The notes beneath the pieces were generated by a model, which saw only the letters and a list, made by a program, of their open reading frames with translations, searched no databases and had not been told where the DNA came from. A program made the translations under genes and the position numbers. Of a stretch of 64,000 nucleotides of DNA, positions 33,463 to 46,309 are shown in pieces. Position 1 is the stretch's first letter; each line of letters starts with the position of its first letter. The DNA comes from Haliclona indistincta. Taxonomy: Eukaryota > Porifera > Demospongiae > Haplosclerida > Chalinidae. The stretch spans positions 1,862,134 to 1,926,133 of the forward strand of contig OZ024783.1 of the NCBI GenBank assembly GCA_964017065.1, given 5' to 3'.

Positions 33463-35379
33463 CATACAACCTCGTTTATCCGGACCTCGATTATCTGGAT
33501 TAGCTGTTTTCAGCTAATTAGATACAAAATTCAATGAATATAATTATCAGAAATTGCTTTAAAGTTATGAATATAATTAACGAAAGACCTGAAGCAAACA
33601 ACTGAAGGTGAAAAGTACAGTGGATTAAAGTGAAGATCAAAGATAAGACCACCAGAATGAGACAAATTAATGATAAGAATCAGATAACAGTATGAATAGC
33701 ATTATAAATTAGAACAATACGATTAAAATAAAATGTCTATAAGTTGAAGTTCTACTGTAATAATTATCGTTAACATGAAGAGGTTTTCAAATCTGTGGGA
33801 AATAAGAGAAATGTGAATGGACAATTGAAATAATAATATTATACAAAATCTTTTCTTTAGCATGGCTGAAGATGTAGCAGGAAGTACAGAAATAAAGAGA
33901 AAGTATGCATTCTTACAGATTTTATTGTAATGACAGCCCCAAGACAAATCATTTGTAACAATAATACCCAATTCAAGTCTTTTTGTTGATCAACAGAAGC
34001 AATAACAAAACGTACTACTGACCCACAGAGTACACTGCAGGCTCACACAGGTCTTTAGACTTATATGTACTGGAGAATTAATGAAAACGTAAATGAGCAC
34101 AACTGCAACAGTTAGACAGTGATGCGGCCCTTTGGTGCTTTTGAACTTATAGTGATCATCAACTAAAATCAAAAATTCGCTCATTGTCGAATCTCTTTTT
34201 TATCATATTGCATGTATTATTAGTTTTGGTGTGCTTTCACTCCTAAAAATCAAACTATGCCCTGTTACGATGTTATGGGATGTGTGTGTTCTGGGATCTT
34301 GAGTATACAAGCAAACAACGTGTTTACTGGCAGTGCATGGGATTACTCCATCAGCTTACGGTATTCTTGGTAGTGATGTGATGTACTGGCATTGTGTGTG
34401 TAGTGGTTTGTGGTTGTTGTACGAAAATACACATAGTATGACGTAGATTAACATGTGCGTGATAAGGACATCTGTCTATTGTGTATTATATCCCGTTGCG
34501 TGGGTGTATCAAAGTTGCCGCCCGTGGTTTAAAACGCACTAAAGTGCCATGTGATTACGTCATGAGGACTATATTATCCTTTGATGTTTGATATGGTACC
34601 TCGGTGCAAAGGTCACGGACTGCCGGCAAAAAACTTAGTTTAGAGCACGAAAGCGTATTCAACACAGATCCTACGAGCTAAAGACATGTTCTTCTAGCTT
34701 AGCACACCTAGAACATCGTAGTGTAACGAGTCTCGGCGGCCACACGTAGCATAACTCGCCCCTAGATAGCACGATCGAAGCGCTAGACACACACAAAACG
34801 ACGATAAATAGTTTCTTTCCTGTTTTCCACACTTTGCTTCGCTCTCCTTGCGGTCGCTGTCTCTACACTACACAGCAGATCCTACCATGACCTCGACTTC
34901 AGCTACCTCGTGGCCATGCGGTTTTACTGACGTCATTTAGCAACGGTGCGGCCACCGTTAGCAACGGAAATAAATCAGTTATAACACCCCGTATACTCGT
35001 GAATTATCAGTTTACAGTCACTCGCACTCGGGCGCTTCGCGCCCTCGTGCTCGTGACTGTAAATCGGATAATTCCCTCGTAGGGGTGTTATAACTATTAC
35101 TTGGTTCCTCTGTCATCCTGGTATCATAACTACTACTGTGCTGCGAGTATACGTCAACTATAGACATATTACTACAGCTACAGTGTTAGTCAGTTAGTGG
35201 AGTATTATGTCAGTAGTATGCCATCCACAGCAACTCAGAAAGTTGAACTGCCACATACATAATAATATGTCCTGCCGTATACTGTATCAGTAAATTAAAA
35301 AGTCTGATTTCTCTGACCAAGTATAGCATGTGCAGCGATTACTATTCAGGTATTAGTTATTAATAGTAGAATTGATATA
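33463..35379. other. 5' intergenic region of copy 5
   Basis: No gene supported. The first 40 bp (CTCGTTTATCCGGACCTCG) look like a pogo/Tigger-type end, not provable here. From about 33712 on it matches 39883-41180 upstream of copy 6, with an extra roughly 600-bp insertion at about 34488-35098. Confidence 0.6.
34488..35098. mobile_element. Insertion with terminal 119-bp hairpin, absent upstream of copy 6
   Basis: The flanks join without it upstream of copy 6 (near 40880-40905). The right end, 34977-35095, is a nearly perfect hairpin: AGTTATAACACCCC ... GGGGTGTTATAACT, with ACTCGCACTCGGGCGC paired to GCCCTCGTGCTCGTG around a TTCGC loop. The left two thirds are CpG-containing and unrecognised. 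Confidence 0.6.
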
Positions 35380-35498
35380 CTTGATTTTCTGCGCTCACAC
35401 TACCTTCCGGCTCTGGGACCACACCTAAATTTCTACATACTGCCGGACGCCCGAAGCCGCACGCCGCCTCAGGCAATGATACGACGAGACGACTCACC
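35380..35498 (+). promoter_or_regulatory. Class B 5' flank of receptor copy 5
   Basis: Shared with copy 6 (41180-41305) but not with the class A flank: CTGCGCTCACACTACCTTCC, CTCTGGGACCACACCTAAAT and CGGACGCCCGAAGCCGCACG. An upstream ATG at 35476 opens a short ORF that overlaps the receptor start and ends at 35511. Promoter/5' UTR role inferred. Confidence 0.45.
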
Positions 35499-38400
35499 AT
35501 GCTCTTTCTGATCATCGTCTTCTTGTTATCAGATTGGTCTGCAGATGCTCAAGATATGTAAGTACTATCTGATGAGTAGCATCGTCACTGATGAAGATAG
35601 CTACCAATTAACCTAGACAGCTTAGCTGATGTACTAGCAACAGATGACGACTTTATTGAATCACTGCTAGCTCGCCTCTGTTTCTAATAGATTCAGTCTG
35701 AACATTGTCTTCGTGGATGGAGTAGAATGCAATGGCTCCCATCCTACTGTCAGAGTGAGCACACGACTGGGAAGTGTGCTGCCAGTAAGAAAATATACCC
35801 AATGGATTCCAGTCTCAGGTAAGTCAGTATGACTGCAGATGTGTGGCAGCTTGTCTTGGGACTCATGATTAAATTGATATTACAGTATTACAGTGCATGT
35901 ATGTTGTTATTTTCTGTAGAAAACTGCAGTACAACTCATAACTTGACATTTTCATTGTCTACGATATTTAATGGAGCTATTCTCAACAAAGTAGCTAACC
36001 CACACTATCAGTTCAGGATTGATCTGTCTCCTGCTGATCACTGCCATTGTTTAACTGTTGACAGTGCTACTGGTGTTATTGGTAACATTATATTCAAACA
36101 ATGGAGAGATGGAAGCTTCTGGTGTGGCAGCAACATCACTCAGCTTTGTGCCTCGAGTAGTGAAAAGACAACATTCTACACCATGTTAATAAGTGAGAAT
36201 GGATCACTGCTAAGGGATGACGGTTCAAGTTTATGTGACAATTCAACAGATGTGAGTCTCAATATTACCAATGCTGGATTTCCTGTGATGCAAAGTTGTA
36301 GCTCATATCAAGGTATGTTGATCAAGTAGACAATGTTTATAAAATTGCTGCTGTGTAAAATCTTTTTAGACACTGTATGCATGACTGATGATGTTTGGAA
36401 AGAAGCTCCAAAGTGCAGTATCAGAAACAGTCAGAGTTGCTCATCCCTTTCCAATGCAAATGGTATTATTGATTACACAGATTCAGTAGTGCTTCAGCAG
36501 TTTCATTTCCTCTTGCAAAGATAAAGCATAGACCGTGTATGAGTCATTGATCATGCTCCATTGTGTGAATAAAATTACCAGTGACTTAACACATTGGTCT
36601 GCACATGAGGTGATGCTTTATACTCAGATCTTCCATGCAAGAAGTGATATAACCTTTGTAGCTATGTTATTTCTCAATAACACCTGTCTGTAAACATGAA
36701 CTTCATGCCTTATACAGCAGTCACAGAGTGTTGTTCTACATAATGTTTTGACAAATTATTTCCTTTCTATACGTACAACATTACAGCTACCAGAGTGTGT
36801 CACTGCAAAGGAGAGTGGGGACCAGTTCACTGTCATCCATCACTGCAACTAGTAGAGGAACTGGTATGTTATAGATAGTTATATTTTCATAATAATATTA
36901 TTTGGTACTGTAGCTTGAATCATCTCTACCTGAAAATAGTCTCATGATTCTAAGTCAGCTACTACCAAACACTACCACCTTCACTCAGCGATTGGATCTC
37001 CTTATGAGAGCTGTGCAGCAACAACTCAACACAACACAAGGAATAACAGATACATTTCTAAAGGTACAGCAATATACACTGTTGTTTAGACATCATAATA
37101 CTCTGTTATGTAATAACAAACTTACAGTTGCTTGTGAACATCGTCGAAGATTTACCAATTAAGGCAAGCAAAGGAATTAGTTTCATTTTTATTTTCTGCA
37201 TTTGTAATGAGGATAATCGGCACCAAGCTTTTGATGAAAGTTCTTTCAATTTAAAGAAATTTAGGCTTCACAATTATTATTTAAATTAGCAAAATTTCTG
37301 GCATGATGTATTTCAGGTAAACATTTCTGATTCTTCGTTTCTGTCTCTACTGGATGATGTTGCTCTTAATCTCAGACGGAACAGAACTGTTATCTCAACA
37401 TCCGGCGCAACACGTATGCTTGCATGAATAATGATGTTGAGCTATTTTCCTTTTATATGCAGGAGCAAAGATAAGGGAAGTGTTTCCTGATAGTGGGCGT
37501 GTCACTGGTATACAAGTTGACAACAGCAACTATATTACATTGCCTGGAGAAATATTTGAAGATATCACTGAATCAGGTATACAGCATTCTTAGTCTTCTT
37601 TCTAAAGTAATTGGATTTTTATAGCATTTATTGCATCCTACTATTTTGAGAACATCTCTAATCTTCTGCCTGAGGGAGCTCAAGAGTAAGCTATAGATAC
37701 AATATTTTGACCGCCATGCAATGTATACTTATTTAGGCCTATTTCTCCTGTCATTTCTTCAACATTGAGTTGCAATAAGTGTCAAACCACTAATCTATCA
37801 GAGAATGTGATGATTTTCTTTGATTTATCTCCAAGAATGACCAATAACATCAAGTGTGTGTTTGCTAATTTTTTACAGTGAGTTAAAAACTTAGTACCAG
37901 TGTACGCATGCGGTTATAATTGCATTGTTTTGTTCAGGGACGGTGTTGGTGCTGACTTTTGGAATGACAGTGGTTGCAGTACGATGAATTTTGAGAATGG
38001 TTCTGTGATGTGCTCGTGTAACCATCTCACACACTTTGCTATTCTCCTCACTCCTGATCATGTACGTGAATTAGAATCATTATTTTTGTTAAAAGGTCCT
38101 GAGTATTATTGAATTTTTCACTCCAGACTCATCAAGTAGATATAGAGTACATATCTTATCAAATTCAATATGCCCTTGTGTCTTTCTCACTAGCGTTTCT
38201 GTTAGTAACTATTCTCACATTTGCACTTCAAAGGTCAGACCACACACGATTGTTTCATGATGCTTATGACATCTACTGCATTCATGCTGAGTTAATTTGG
38301 TAAAAATTATTGTGCACCACTCACCGAAATGGAGGGTCTAATGCATGGTGCATGCATGTGTGACCAAATTATAGTCATATTTGCTGTACATTTTCACTTC

Positions 38401-39619
38401 ACTGACTACAGATCTCTGTGGAACATGCGTAACTACATTCACTGTATGCTGTGTGGTAGTATGTTCAGTGCCCTGCTTCTTTATTCAGCGGGGGTATATC
38501 AAACTGAGAATGAGGTAAAGATGATGAAGGCTGTTGCTTTCTTACTGTGCTCTCCTGCACTCAGGCTCTCTGTTCAGCCATTACTGTGGTGAATCTCTAC
38601 TTGTTCATGGTGATGTTCATGTGGATGCTAATGGAGGGTGTGGTCTTGTACATGAAACTAGTCGTAGTTTTTATCACTCATCACAAACGCTGCTACATCG
38701 CTTTCTTCACCATAGCAAGCTTTGGTGAGCAATTGACGAATCAAAATTTTGTGTGATTGTTTTGGATATAATGTAGGTATACCACTGTTATACATGGGTC
38801 TAGTGGTGCCTCTTGGATTCTTAGTCAACACTGAGAACATAACAGGAAACCATTTTGGATATTATGAATATGGACACCTAGTAGAGTGAGTATGCTCTGA
38901 ATATTTGTGTGGTAATAATTGTGACCAATATCAGGTGTTGGACTCGCTATGAAACTGGCTTTGTCTGGGTATATACAGCTCCTGTTATTCTCATTACTGT
39001 GGTAAGTGTTCTAAAGTGCACAAAAAAAGTATGATATCATGTCTGCATGTATTCTAGGTCAATGTTGGATTTCTAATCATGGCTGTTGTCATAATTTACC
39101 GACATTACAAAAAACAAGAAAATAAATCCAGAGTAGACGCAGCAAAGTACAATAGCTGCAACAATCAAATTAAATATGCCTTGATGCATAATATTTTGCA
39201 GGAACTGGTTAAAAGTGATTATTTCACTTTCGATTGTGATGGGACTAGCTTGGATTGCTGAAACAATTTTTGTGATTTACACTGACCTTCCTGTGATCTC
39301 GCATATACTACAAATTTTCATTTCTTGTCAAGGAACCATTATATTCATCTTGCTGGTTCCTCTCTCAAAACAAGTGTGTGCCTCTACACATGCACCTTTG
39401 AAATTATTATACATCATTCGACAGAATGTGGATTGAATTTTGTATACAGGTAAGAGATGCTTACATCAAGTCATGGAAAAAGGTTTCAAAGTGGTCAAAC
39501 TCACACTTTTTTATTGCTCTTAGTGACCATACCCCAGTAAGCTGTATCATAATTCTTAATAATTATTATTATTTTAAAACTATCTGTAGCCAAAGAACTC
39601 TAAAGAGAACAGAGTTTGA
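35499..39619 (+). CDS. Adhesion GPCR copy 5 (type A), reading frame open
   Basis: Exons: 35499-35557, 35691-35818, 35920-36312, 36370-36462, 36787-36863, 36914-37063, 37128-37163, 37317-37413, 37463-37576, 37625-37685, 37737-37877, 37938-38061, 38127-38233, 38412-38514, 38565-38724, 38777-38885, 38935-39001, 39058-39146, 39202-39373, 39450-39536, 39590-39619; sum 2397 nt, about 798 aa. The start is the ATG matching the second Met of copy 6, giving MLFLIIVFLLSDWSADAQD as signal peptide. The Cys-rich ectodomain (exons 2-5), an amphipathic exon 6, a GAIN-like region (exons 8-12) and the GPS CSCNHLTHFAILLTPDH precede TM1-TM7. HLT is intact, so self-cleavage is expected. The tail ends PKNSKENRV. 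Intron 7 has a GC donor. Ligand and signalling partner unknown. Confidence 0.85.
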
Positions 39620-41179
39620 AGACACCATATTAATTAAGAGAAATTCTTTAATACTTGTTACTTTATCGTCATGTCCCTGTGTCATACACATGTTCATTAT
39701 GTGACAGCATTTAAAAATTTTGATTCTCCTATGGAAGCATTCTTCTATTAACTAATTACGCCTGTGCAGCATAGATACTTACAAATATTATTAGTTCAAT
39801 CTCCGATGATATTGCTATTGATATGATATTGATGATATCGTTCAACCCTACATAGGGAGACACTACCGTGTCTCCCTAATTAGAACAATACGATTAAAAT
39901 AAAATGTCTATAAGTTGAAGTTCTATTGGCTTTGTACCAGAAGATAGTACACCCAGAACTGAACTTGACATAATTGTATATATTAAAGTCATTTTGGTTT
40001 TGCATTTAATAAGGAACATGATGTATCGCAAGTCAAACCAAAGAGAAAGAGTGAGGATGTTTAGTAGATGCAGTCTGAATATATAATCAAAAACGTGATC
40101 GCTTAACATATTATACTTAGTCAAGCTGTCCTTCTCTGCACTCTCTCAAGATGATCTATAGTACAATTTTTCGTTAACATAAAGAGGTTTTCAAATCTGT
40201 TGGAAATAAGAGTAATGTGACTGGACAATTGAAATAATTATACAAATGTTTCTTTAAAGATGTAGCAGGAAGTACTCTCTTGATGAAGTGAAGAGAAACT
40301 AAGCATTCTTACAGATTTTATTGTAATGACAGCCCCAAGACAGATCATTTGTAACAATAATACCCAATTCAAGTCTTTTCATTGATCAGTCAACAGAAGC
40401 AATAACAAAACATACTACTGACCCACAGAGTACACTGCAGGCTCACACAGGTCTTCAGACTTATATGTACTGGAGAATGAAAACATAAATGAGCATGCAC
40501 AACTGCAAAGGCAGTTAGACAGTGATGCGGTCCTTTCTGGTGCTTATTTGAACTTATAGTGATCATGAACTAAAATAAAAAATTCGCTCATTGTCGGATC
40601 ACTTTGTATCATTCACTATTGCATGTAGTATTAGTTTTGGTGTGCTTTCACTCCTATAACAATCAAACTATGCCCTGTTATAGGTATTATGGGATGTGTG
40701 TGTACTGAGATCATGAGTATACAAGCAAACAACATGTTACTGCCAGTGGGATCACTCCATCAGCATGCAGTATTCTTGGTAGTGATGTGATGTACTGGCA
40801 TTGTGTGTAGTGGTTTGTGGTTGTTCTACGTAAATAGTATGAAGATGAATGTGTGTGTGATAAGGACATCAGTGTCTATTGTGTATTGGTTAAGTTGCTG
40901 CATTATCCTGGTATCATAACTACTGTCTATATACTGCATGCAGTGCCGCGAGTATACGTCAACTATAGACATTACTACAGCTACAGGACAGTGATAGTCA
41001 GTTAGTGGAGTATGATGTCAGTAGTATGTCAACTGATGTACACAGCAACTCAGCAAGTTGAACTGCCCTGCCGTATACTGTATCAGTAAATTAAAAAGTC
41101 TGATTTCTCTGACCAAGTATAGCATGTGCAGCGAGTACTATTCAGGTATTAGTTATTAATAGTAGAATTGATATTAATA
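39620..41179. other. Intergenic region between copies 5 and 6
   Basis: No gene seen. The first 200 bp match the 3' flank of copy 3. A hairpin GGGAGACAC-TACC-GTGTCTCCC (39854-39875), also seen at 11846, marks a junction. From 39883 the sequence matches the 5' flank of copy 5. Confidence 0.65.
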
Positions 41180-41305
41180 CTTGATTTTCTGCGCTCACAC
41201 TACCTTCCGCGGGCTCTGGGACCACACCTAAATTTCTACTTCAGTACTGCCGGACGCCCGAAGCCGCACGCCGCCTCAGGCAATGATACGACGAGAAGAC
41301 CATAG
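41180..41305 (+). promoter_or_regulatory. Class B 5' flank of receptor copy 6, with overlapping uORF
   Basis: It matches the copy 5 flank. An upstream ORF of eight codons runs from ATG 41283 to TGA 41307-41309, so its stop overlaps the receptor ATG (41306-41308). This arrangement could limit translation or favour reinitiation; inference only. Confidence 0.5.
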
Positions 41306-44300
41306 ATGAGAAGACTCATCATGCTCTTTCTGATCATCGTCTGCTTGTTAGCAGATTGGTCTGCAGATGCTCAAGATGTGTAAGTATACTATCTGATGAG
41401 TAGCATCGTCACTGATGAAGATAGCTACAAATTAACCTAGACAGCTTAGCTGATGTACTAGCAACTGATGATGACTTTATTGAATCACTGCTAGCTCGCC
41501 TCTGTTTCTAATAGATTCTGTCTGAACATTGTCTTCGCGGATGGAGTAGAATGCAATGGCTCCCATCCTACTGTCAGAGTGAGCACACGACTGGGAAGTG
41601 TGCTGCCAGTAAGAAAATATACCCAATGGATTCCAGTCTCAGGTAAGTCAGTCTGACTCAATCCCACACATCACAGATATGTGGCATATAGAGCATATCA
41701 CAAATATGCTCAGTGCCACATGATATGCTCTTGATATGCCACATGATATGCTCATGCCACAATGCCACATGATATGCATTGAGCTTATCAAAGATATCCC
41801 ACATATCACAGATTTGTGGCAGCTAGTCTTGGGACTCATGATTAAATCGATATAACAGTGCATGTATGTTGTTTTTCTGTAGACAACTGCAATACAACTC
41901 ATAACTTGACATTTTCATTGTCTACGATATTTAATGGAACTATTCTCGACACAGTAGCTAACCCACACTATCAGTTCAGGATTGATCTGTCTCCTGCTGA
42001 TCACTGCCATTGTTTAACTGTTGACAGTGCTACTGGTGTTATTGGTAACATTATATTCAATCAATGGAGAGATGGAAGCTTCTGGTGTGGCAGCAACATC
42101 ACTCAGCTTTGTGCCTCAAATAGTGAAAATATAACATTCTACTCCATGTTAATAAGTCAGAACGGATCACTGCTAAGTGATGATGGTGCACTTTTATGTG
42201 ACAATTCAACAGATGTGAGTCTTAATATTTCCAATGCTGGATTTCCTGTGATACAAAGTTGTAGCTCATATCAAGGTATGTTGATCATGGAGACAATGTT
42301 TATAAAACGGTTGCTGTGTAAACCCTTTTTATAGACACTAAGTGTATGACTGATGGTGTCTGGAAGGAAGCTCCAAAGTGCAGTACTAGATACACTCAGA
42401 GTTGCTCATCACTTTCCAATGCAAATGGTAATTGATTACACAGATTCAGTAGTGCTGCAGCAGTTTCATTACCTCTTGCAAGGACCAAGCATAGGCCGTG
42501 TATGTATGAGTCATTGATCAAGCTCCATTGTGTGAATAAAATTATCAGTGACTTAACACATTGGTCTGCACTGTGAGGTGATGCTTTATACTCAGATCTT
42601 CCATGCAAGAAGTGATATAACCTTGTAGCTATGTTATTTCTCATTAACACCCGTCTGTATACATGGGTAATACTACGTACTTCATGCCCTATACTGAAAT
42701 ACGGGATGTTGTTCTACATATGTTTTTCCAAGTTATTTCCTTTCTACGTACAACATTACAGCTTCCAGAGTGTGTCACTGCAATGGAGAGTGGGGACCAG
42801 TTCACTGTCATCCATCACTACAACTAGTAGAGGAACTGGTATTTTATAGATAATTATATTTTCATAATAATATTTCACTTGGTACTGTAGCTTGAATCAT
42901 CTCTACCTGAAGATAGTCTCATGATTCTAAGTCAGCTACTACCAAACACTACCACCATCACTCAGCGATTGGATCTCCTTATGAGAGCTGTGCAGCAACA
43001 ACTCAACACAACACAAGGAATAACATATACATTTCTAAAGGTATAGCAATATACACTGTTGTTTAGACATCATAATACTCTGTTATGTAATAACAAACTT
43101 ACAGCTGCTTCTGAACATCGTCGAAGACTTACCAATTAAGGCAAGCTAAGGAATTAGTTTCAATTTTATTCTCTGCATTTGTAATGAGGATAATCGGCAC
43201 CAAGCTTTTGATGAAAGTTCTTTCAATTTAAAGAAATTTAGGGTTCACAATTAATATTTAAATTAGCAAAATTTCTGGTATTAATAGGCATGATTTATTT
43301 CAGGCAAACATTTCTGATTCTTTGTTTCTGTCTCTACTGGATGATGTTGCTCTTAATCTCAGACGGAACAGAACTGTTATCTCAACATCTGGCGCAATAC
43401 GTATGCTTGCATGAGTAATGATGTTGAGCTATTTTCCTTTTATATGCAGGAGCAAAGATAAGGGAAGTGTTTCCTGATAGTGGGCGTGTCACTGGTATAC
43501 AAGTTGACAACAACTATATTACATTGCCTGGAGAAATATTTGAAGATATCACTGAATCAGGTATACAGCATTCTTAGTCTTCTTTCCAACGTAATTGCCG
43601 GGATTTTTAAAGCATTGGTTGCATCCTACTATTTTGAGAACATCTCTAATCTACTTCCTGAGGGAGCTCAAGAGTAAGATATAGATACAATATTTTGACC
43701 ACCATGCAATGTATGCTTATTTTAGGCCTATTTCTCCTGTCATTTCTTCGACATTGAGTTGCAATAAGTGTCAAACCAATAATCTAACAGAGAATGTGAT
43801 GATTTTCTTTGATTTATCTCCGAGAATGACTAATAATATTAAGTGTGTGTTTGCTAATTTTTTACAGTGAGTTAAAAACTTATATACCGATGTATGCATT
43901 CAGTTTTAAATTGGATTTGTTCAGGGACGGTGTTGGTGCTGAGTTTTGGAATGACAGTGGTTGCAGTACGATGAATTTTGAGAATGGTTCTGTGATGTGC
44001 TCGTGTAACCATCTCACACACTTTGCTATTCTCCTCACTCCTGATCATGTACGTGAATTATACATGTAATCATTATTTTTGTTAAAAAGTCCTGAGTATT
44101 ATTGAATTTTTCACCAGACTCATCAAGTAGATATAGAGTACATATCTTATCAAATTCAATATGCCCTTGTGTCTTTCTCACTACTGTTTCTGTTAGTGAC
44201 TATTCTCACATTTGCACTTCAAAGGTCAGACCACACATGATTGTTTCATGACATCTACTGCATTCATGCTGAGTTAATTTGGTAATAATTATTGTGCATC

Positions 44301-45619
44301 ACTCACCGAAATGGAGGGTCTAATGCATGGTGCATGCATGTGTGACCAAATTATAGTCATATTTGCTGTACATTTTCACTTCACTGACTACAGGTCTCTG
44401 TGGAACATGCGTAACTACATTCACTGTATGCTGTGTGGTAGTATGTTCAGTGCCCTGCTTCTTTATTCAGCGGGGGTATATCAAACTGAGAATGAGGTAA
44501 AGATGATGAAGGCTGTTGTTTTCTTACTGAGCTCTCCTGCACGCAGGCTCTCTGTTCAGCCATTACTGTGGTGAATCTCTACTTGTTCATGGTGATGTTC
44601 ATGTGGATGCTAATGGAGGGTGTGGTCTTGTACATGAAACTAGTCGTAGTTTTTATCACTCATCACAAACACTGCTACATCGCTTTCTTCACCATAGCAA
44701 GCTTTGGTGGGCAATTGACGAATCAGAATTTTGTGTGATTGTTTTAGATAATATAATGTAGGTGTACCATTGTTATACATGGGTCTAGTGGTTCCTCTTG
44801 GGTTCTTAGTCAACACTGAGAACATAACAGGAAACCATTTTGGATATTATGAATATGGACACCTAGTAGCGTGAGTATGCTCTGAATATTCATACAGTAA
44901 TAATTATTGTGACCAATATCAGGTGTTGGACTCGCGGTGATACTGGCTTTGTCTGGGTATATACAGCTCCTGTTATTCTCATTACTGTGGTAAATGTTCT
45001 AATTAGTGCATAAAATAAGTATGATATCATATCTGCATGTATTCTAGGTCAATTTTGGATTTCTAATCATGGCTGTTGTCATAATTTACCGACATTACAA
45101 AAAACAAGAAAATAAATCCAAATTAGACTCAGCAAAGTACTGCATGTCAATAGCTGCAACAATCAAATTAAATATTCCTTGATGCATAATATTTTGCAGG
45201 AACTGGTTAAAAGTGATTATTTCACTTACAATTGTGATGGGGCTACCTTGGATTGCTGAAACAATTTTTGTGATTTACACTGACCTTGATGTGATCTCGC
45301 ATATACTACTAATTTTCATTTCTTGTCAAGGAATCATTATATTCATCTTGCTAGTTCCTCTCTCAAAACAAGTGTGTGCCTCTACACATGCACCTTTGAA
45401 ATTATTATACATCATTCGACAGAATGTGCATTGAATTTTGTATAATAGGTAAGAGATGCTTACATCAAGTCATGGAAAAAGGTTTCAAAGTGGTCAAACT
45501 CACACCTATTTATTGCTCTTAGTGACCATACCCCAGTAAGCTGTACCATAATTCTTAATAATTATTATTATTTTTAAAACTATTTGTAGCCAAAGAACTC
45601 TAGAGAGAACAGAGTGTGA
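41306..45619 (+). CDS. Adhesion GPCR copy 6 (type A), reading frame open
   Basis: Exons: 41306-41379, 41515-41642, 41883-42275, 42335-42427, 42762-42838, 42891-43040, 43105-43140, 43304-43400, 43450-43560, 43613-43673, 43726-43866, 43925-44048, 44118-44224, 44394-44496, 44547-44706, 44762-44870, 44923-44989, 45048-45136, 45200-45371, 45449-45535, 45590-45619; sum 2409 nt, about 802 aa. Signal peptide MRRLIMLFLIIVCLLADWSA. The ectodomain module in exon 3 has FRIDLSPADHCHCLTVDS and NQWRDGSFWCGSNITQLC with several N-glycosylation sites. The GPS is CSCNHLTHFAILLTPDH. TM3 reads MFMWMLMEGVVLYMK and TM4 LLYMGLVVPLGFLVNT, as in aGPCRs. The tail is PKNSRENRV. All 20 splice junctions match copy 5 in phase; this is the cleanest type A copy. 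Intron 7 uses a GC donor. Confidence 0.87.
41690..41800 (+). repeat. Degenerate CCACATGATATGCTC tandem repeat in intron 2 of copy 6
   Basis: Five to six imperfect copies of a 15-20 bp unit (GCCACATGATATGCTC) lie in an intron that is about 100 bp longer than in copy 5. Confidence 0.7.
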
Positions 45620-46309
45620 AGACACTATAATAATTAAGAGAAATTCTTTAATACTTGTTACTTTATCGTCATATCCCTGTGTCATACACATGTTCATTAT
45701 GTGACAGCATTCATTTGATTCTCCTATGGAAGCATTCTTCTATTAACTAATTACCCCTATATAGTATAGATATAAATATTAGTAGCTCAATCTCCGATGA
45801 TATTGCATGAGTTGATCACGAAAGAACACATTATCTGAAGTAATGTGCATAAATCTTTCAGCTAAACTAAATATTTCAGTATAAACTGCCATTAGGCAAA
45901 ATTCAACTAGGTCTCAGAAATTGAGTTTGGAGGCAATGAACTCTAAAGAGAACTGAGTGTCATGATGCATTGTATGATTCAAACCCGGTAGTTTAGCCGG
46001 CTACCAGCAGCTGAATTGATGGAGAAATGCTGCATCATTGTCACATGATGTATTATACAGGGCCGTAGCCTGCTCAACTGAAATACTGAGGTGGGCATCA
46101 GAATTAAACAAGATGTCTTTCCTCTAGTGTCTCTTAGTCAATGAGCATCAAACTGTAGTACGAAAGTAATGTAGTTTGTGTGGTAGATTATTTTCTGTGT
46201 GTATATGCGGAGTGTTAAAACATGCATGCGGCCAGCATGCGGCTAGTCCTGAGCCTATTCTGATTTTAATTTTACCTGACAAGTTTTTCTATTTAGAATT
46301 TCTCAACTT
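45620..46309. other. Intergenic flank between copies 6 and 7
   Basis: No gene. It closely matches 21317-22024, the flank between copies 3 and 4, and supports duplication of an A-B receptor block. Confidence 0.65.

Noticed and set aside
33480..33757. Possible pogo/Tigger MITE (CTCGTTTATCCGGACC left end, TTCTACTGTAA right end)
   Set aside because: The left end looks convincing, but the right end matches weakly and part of it recurs at 39883 as duplicated flank, so boundaries cannot be fixed.
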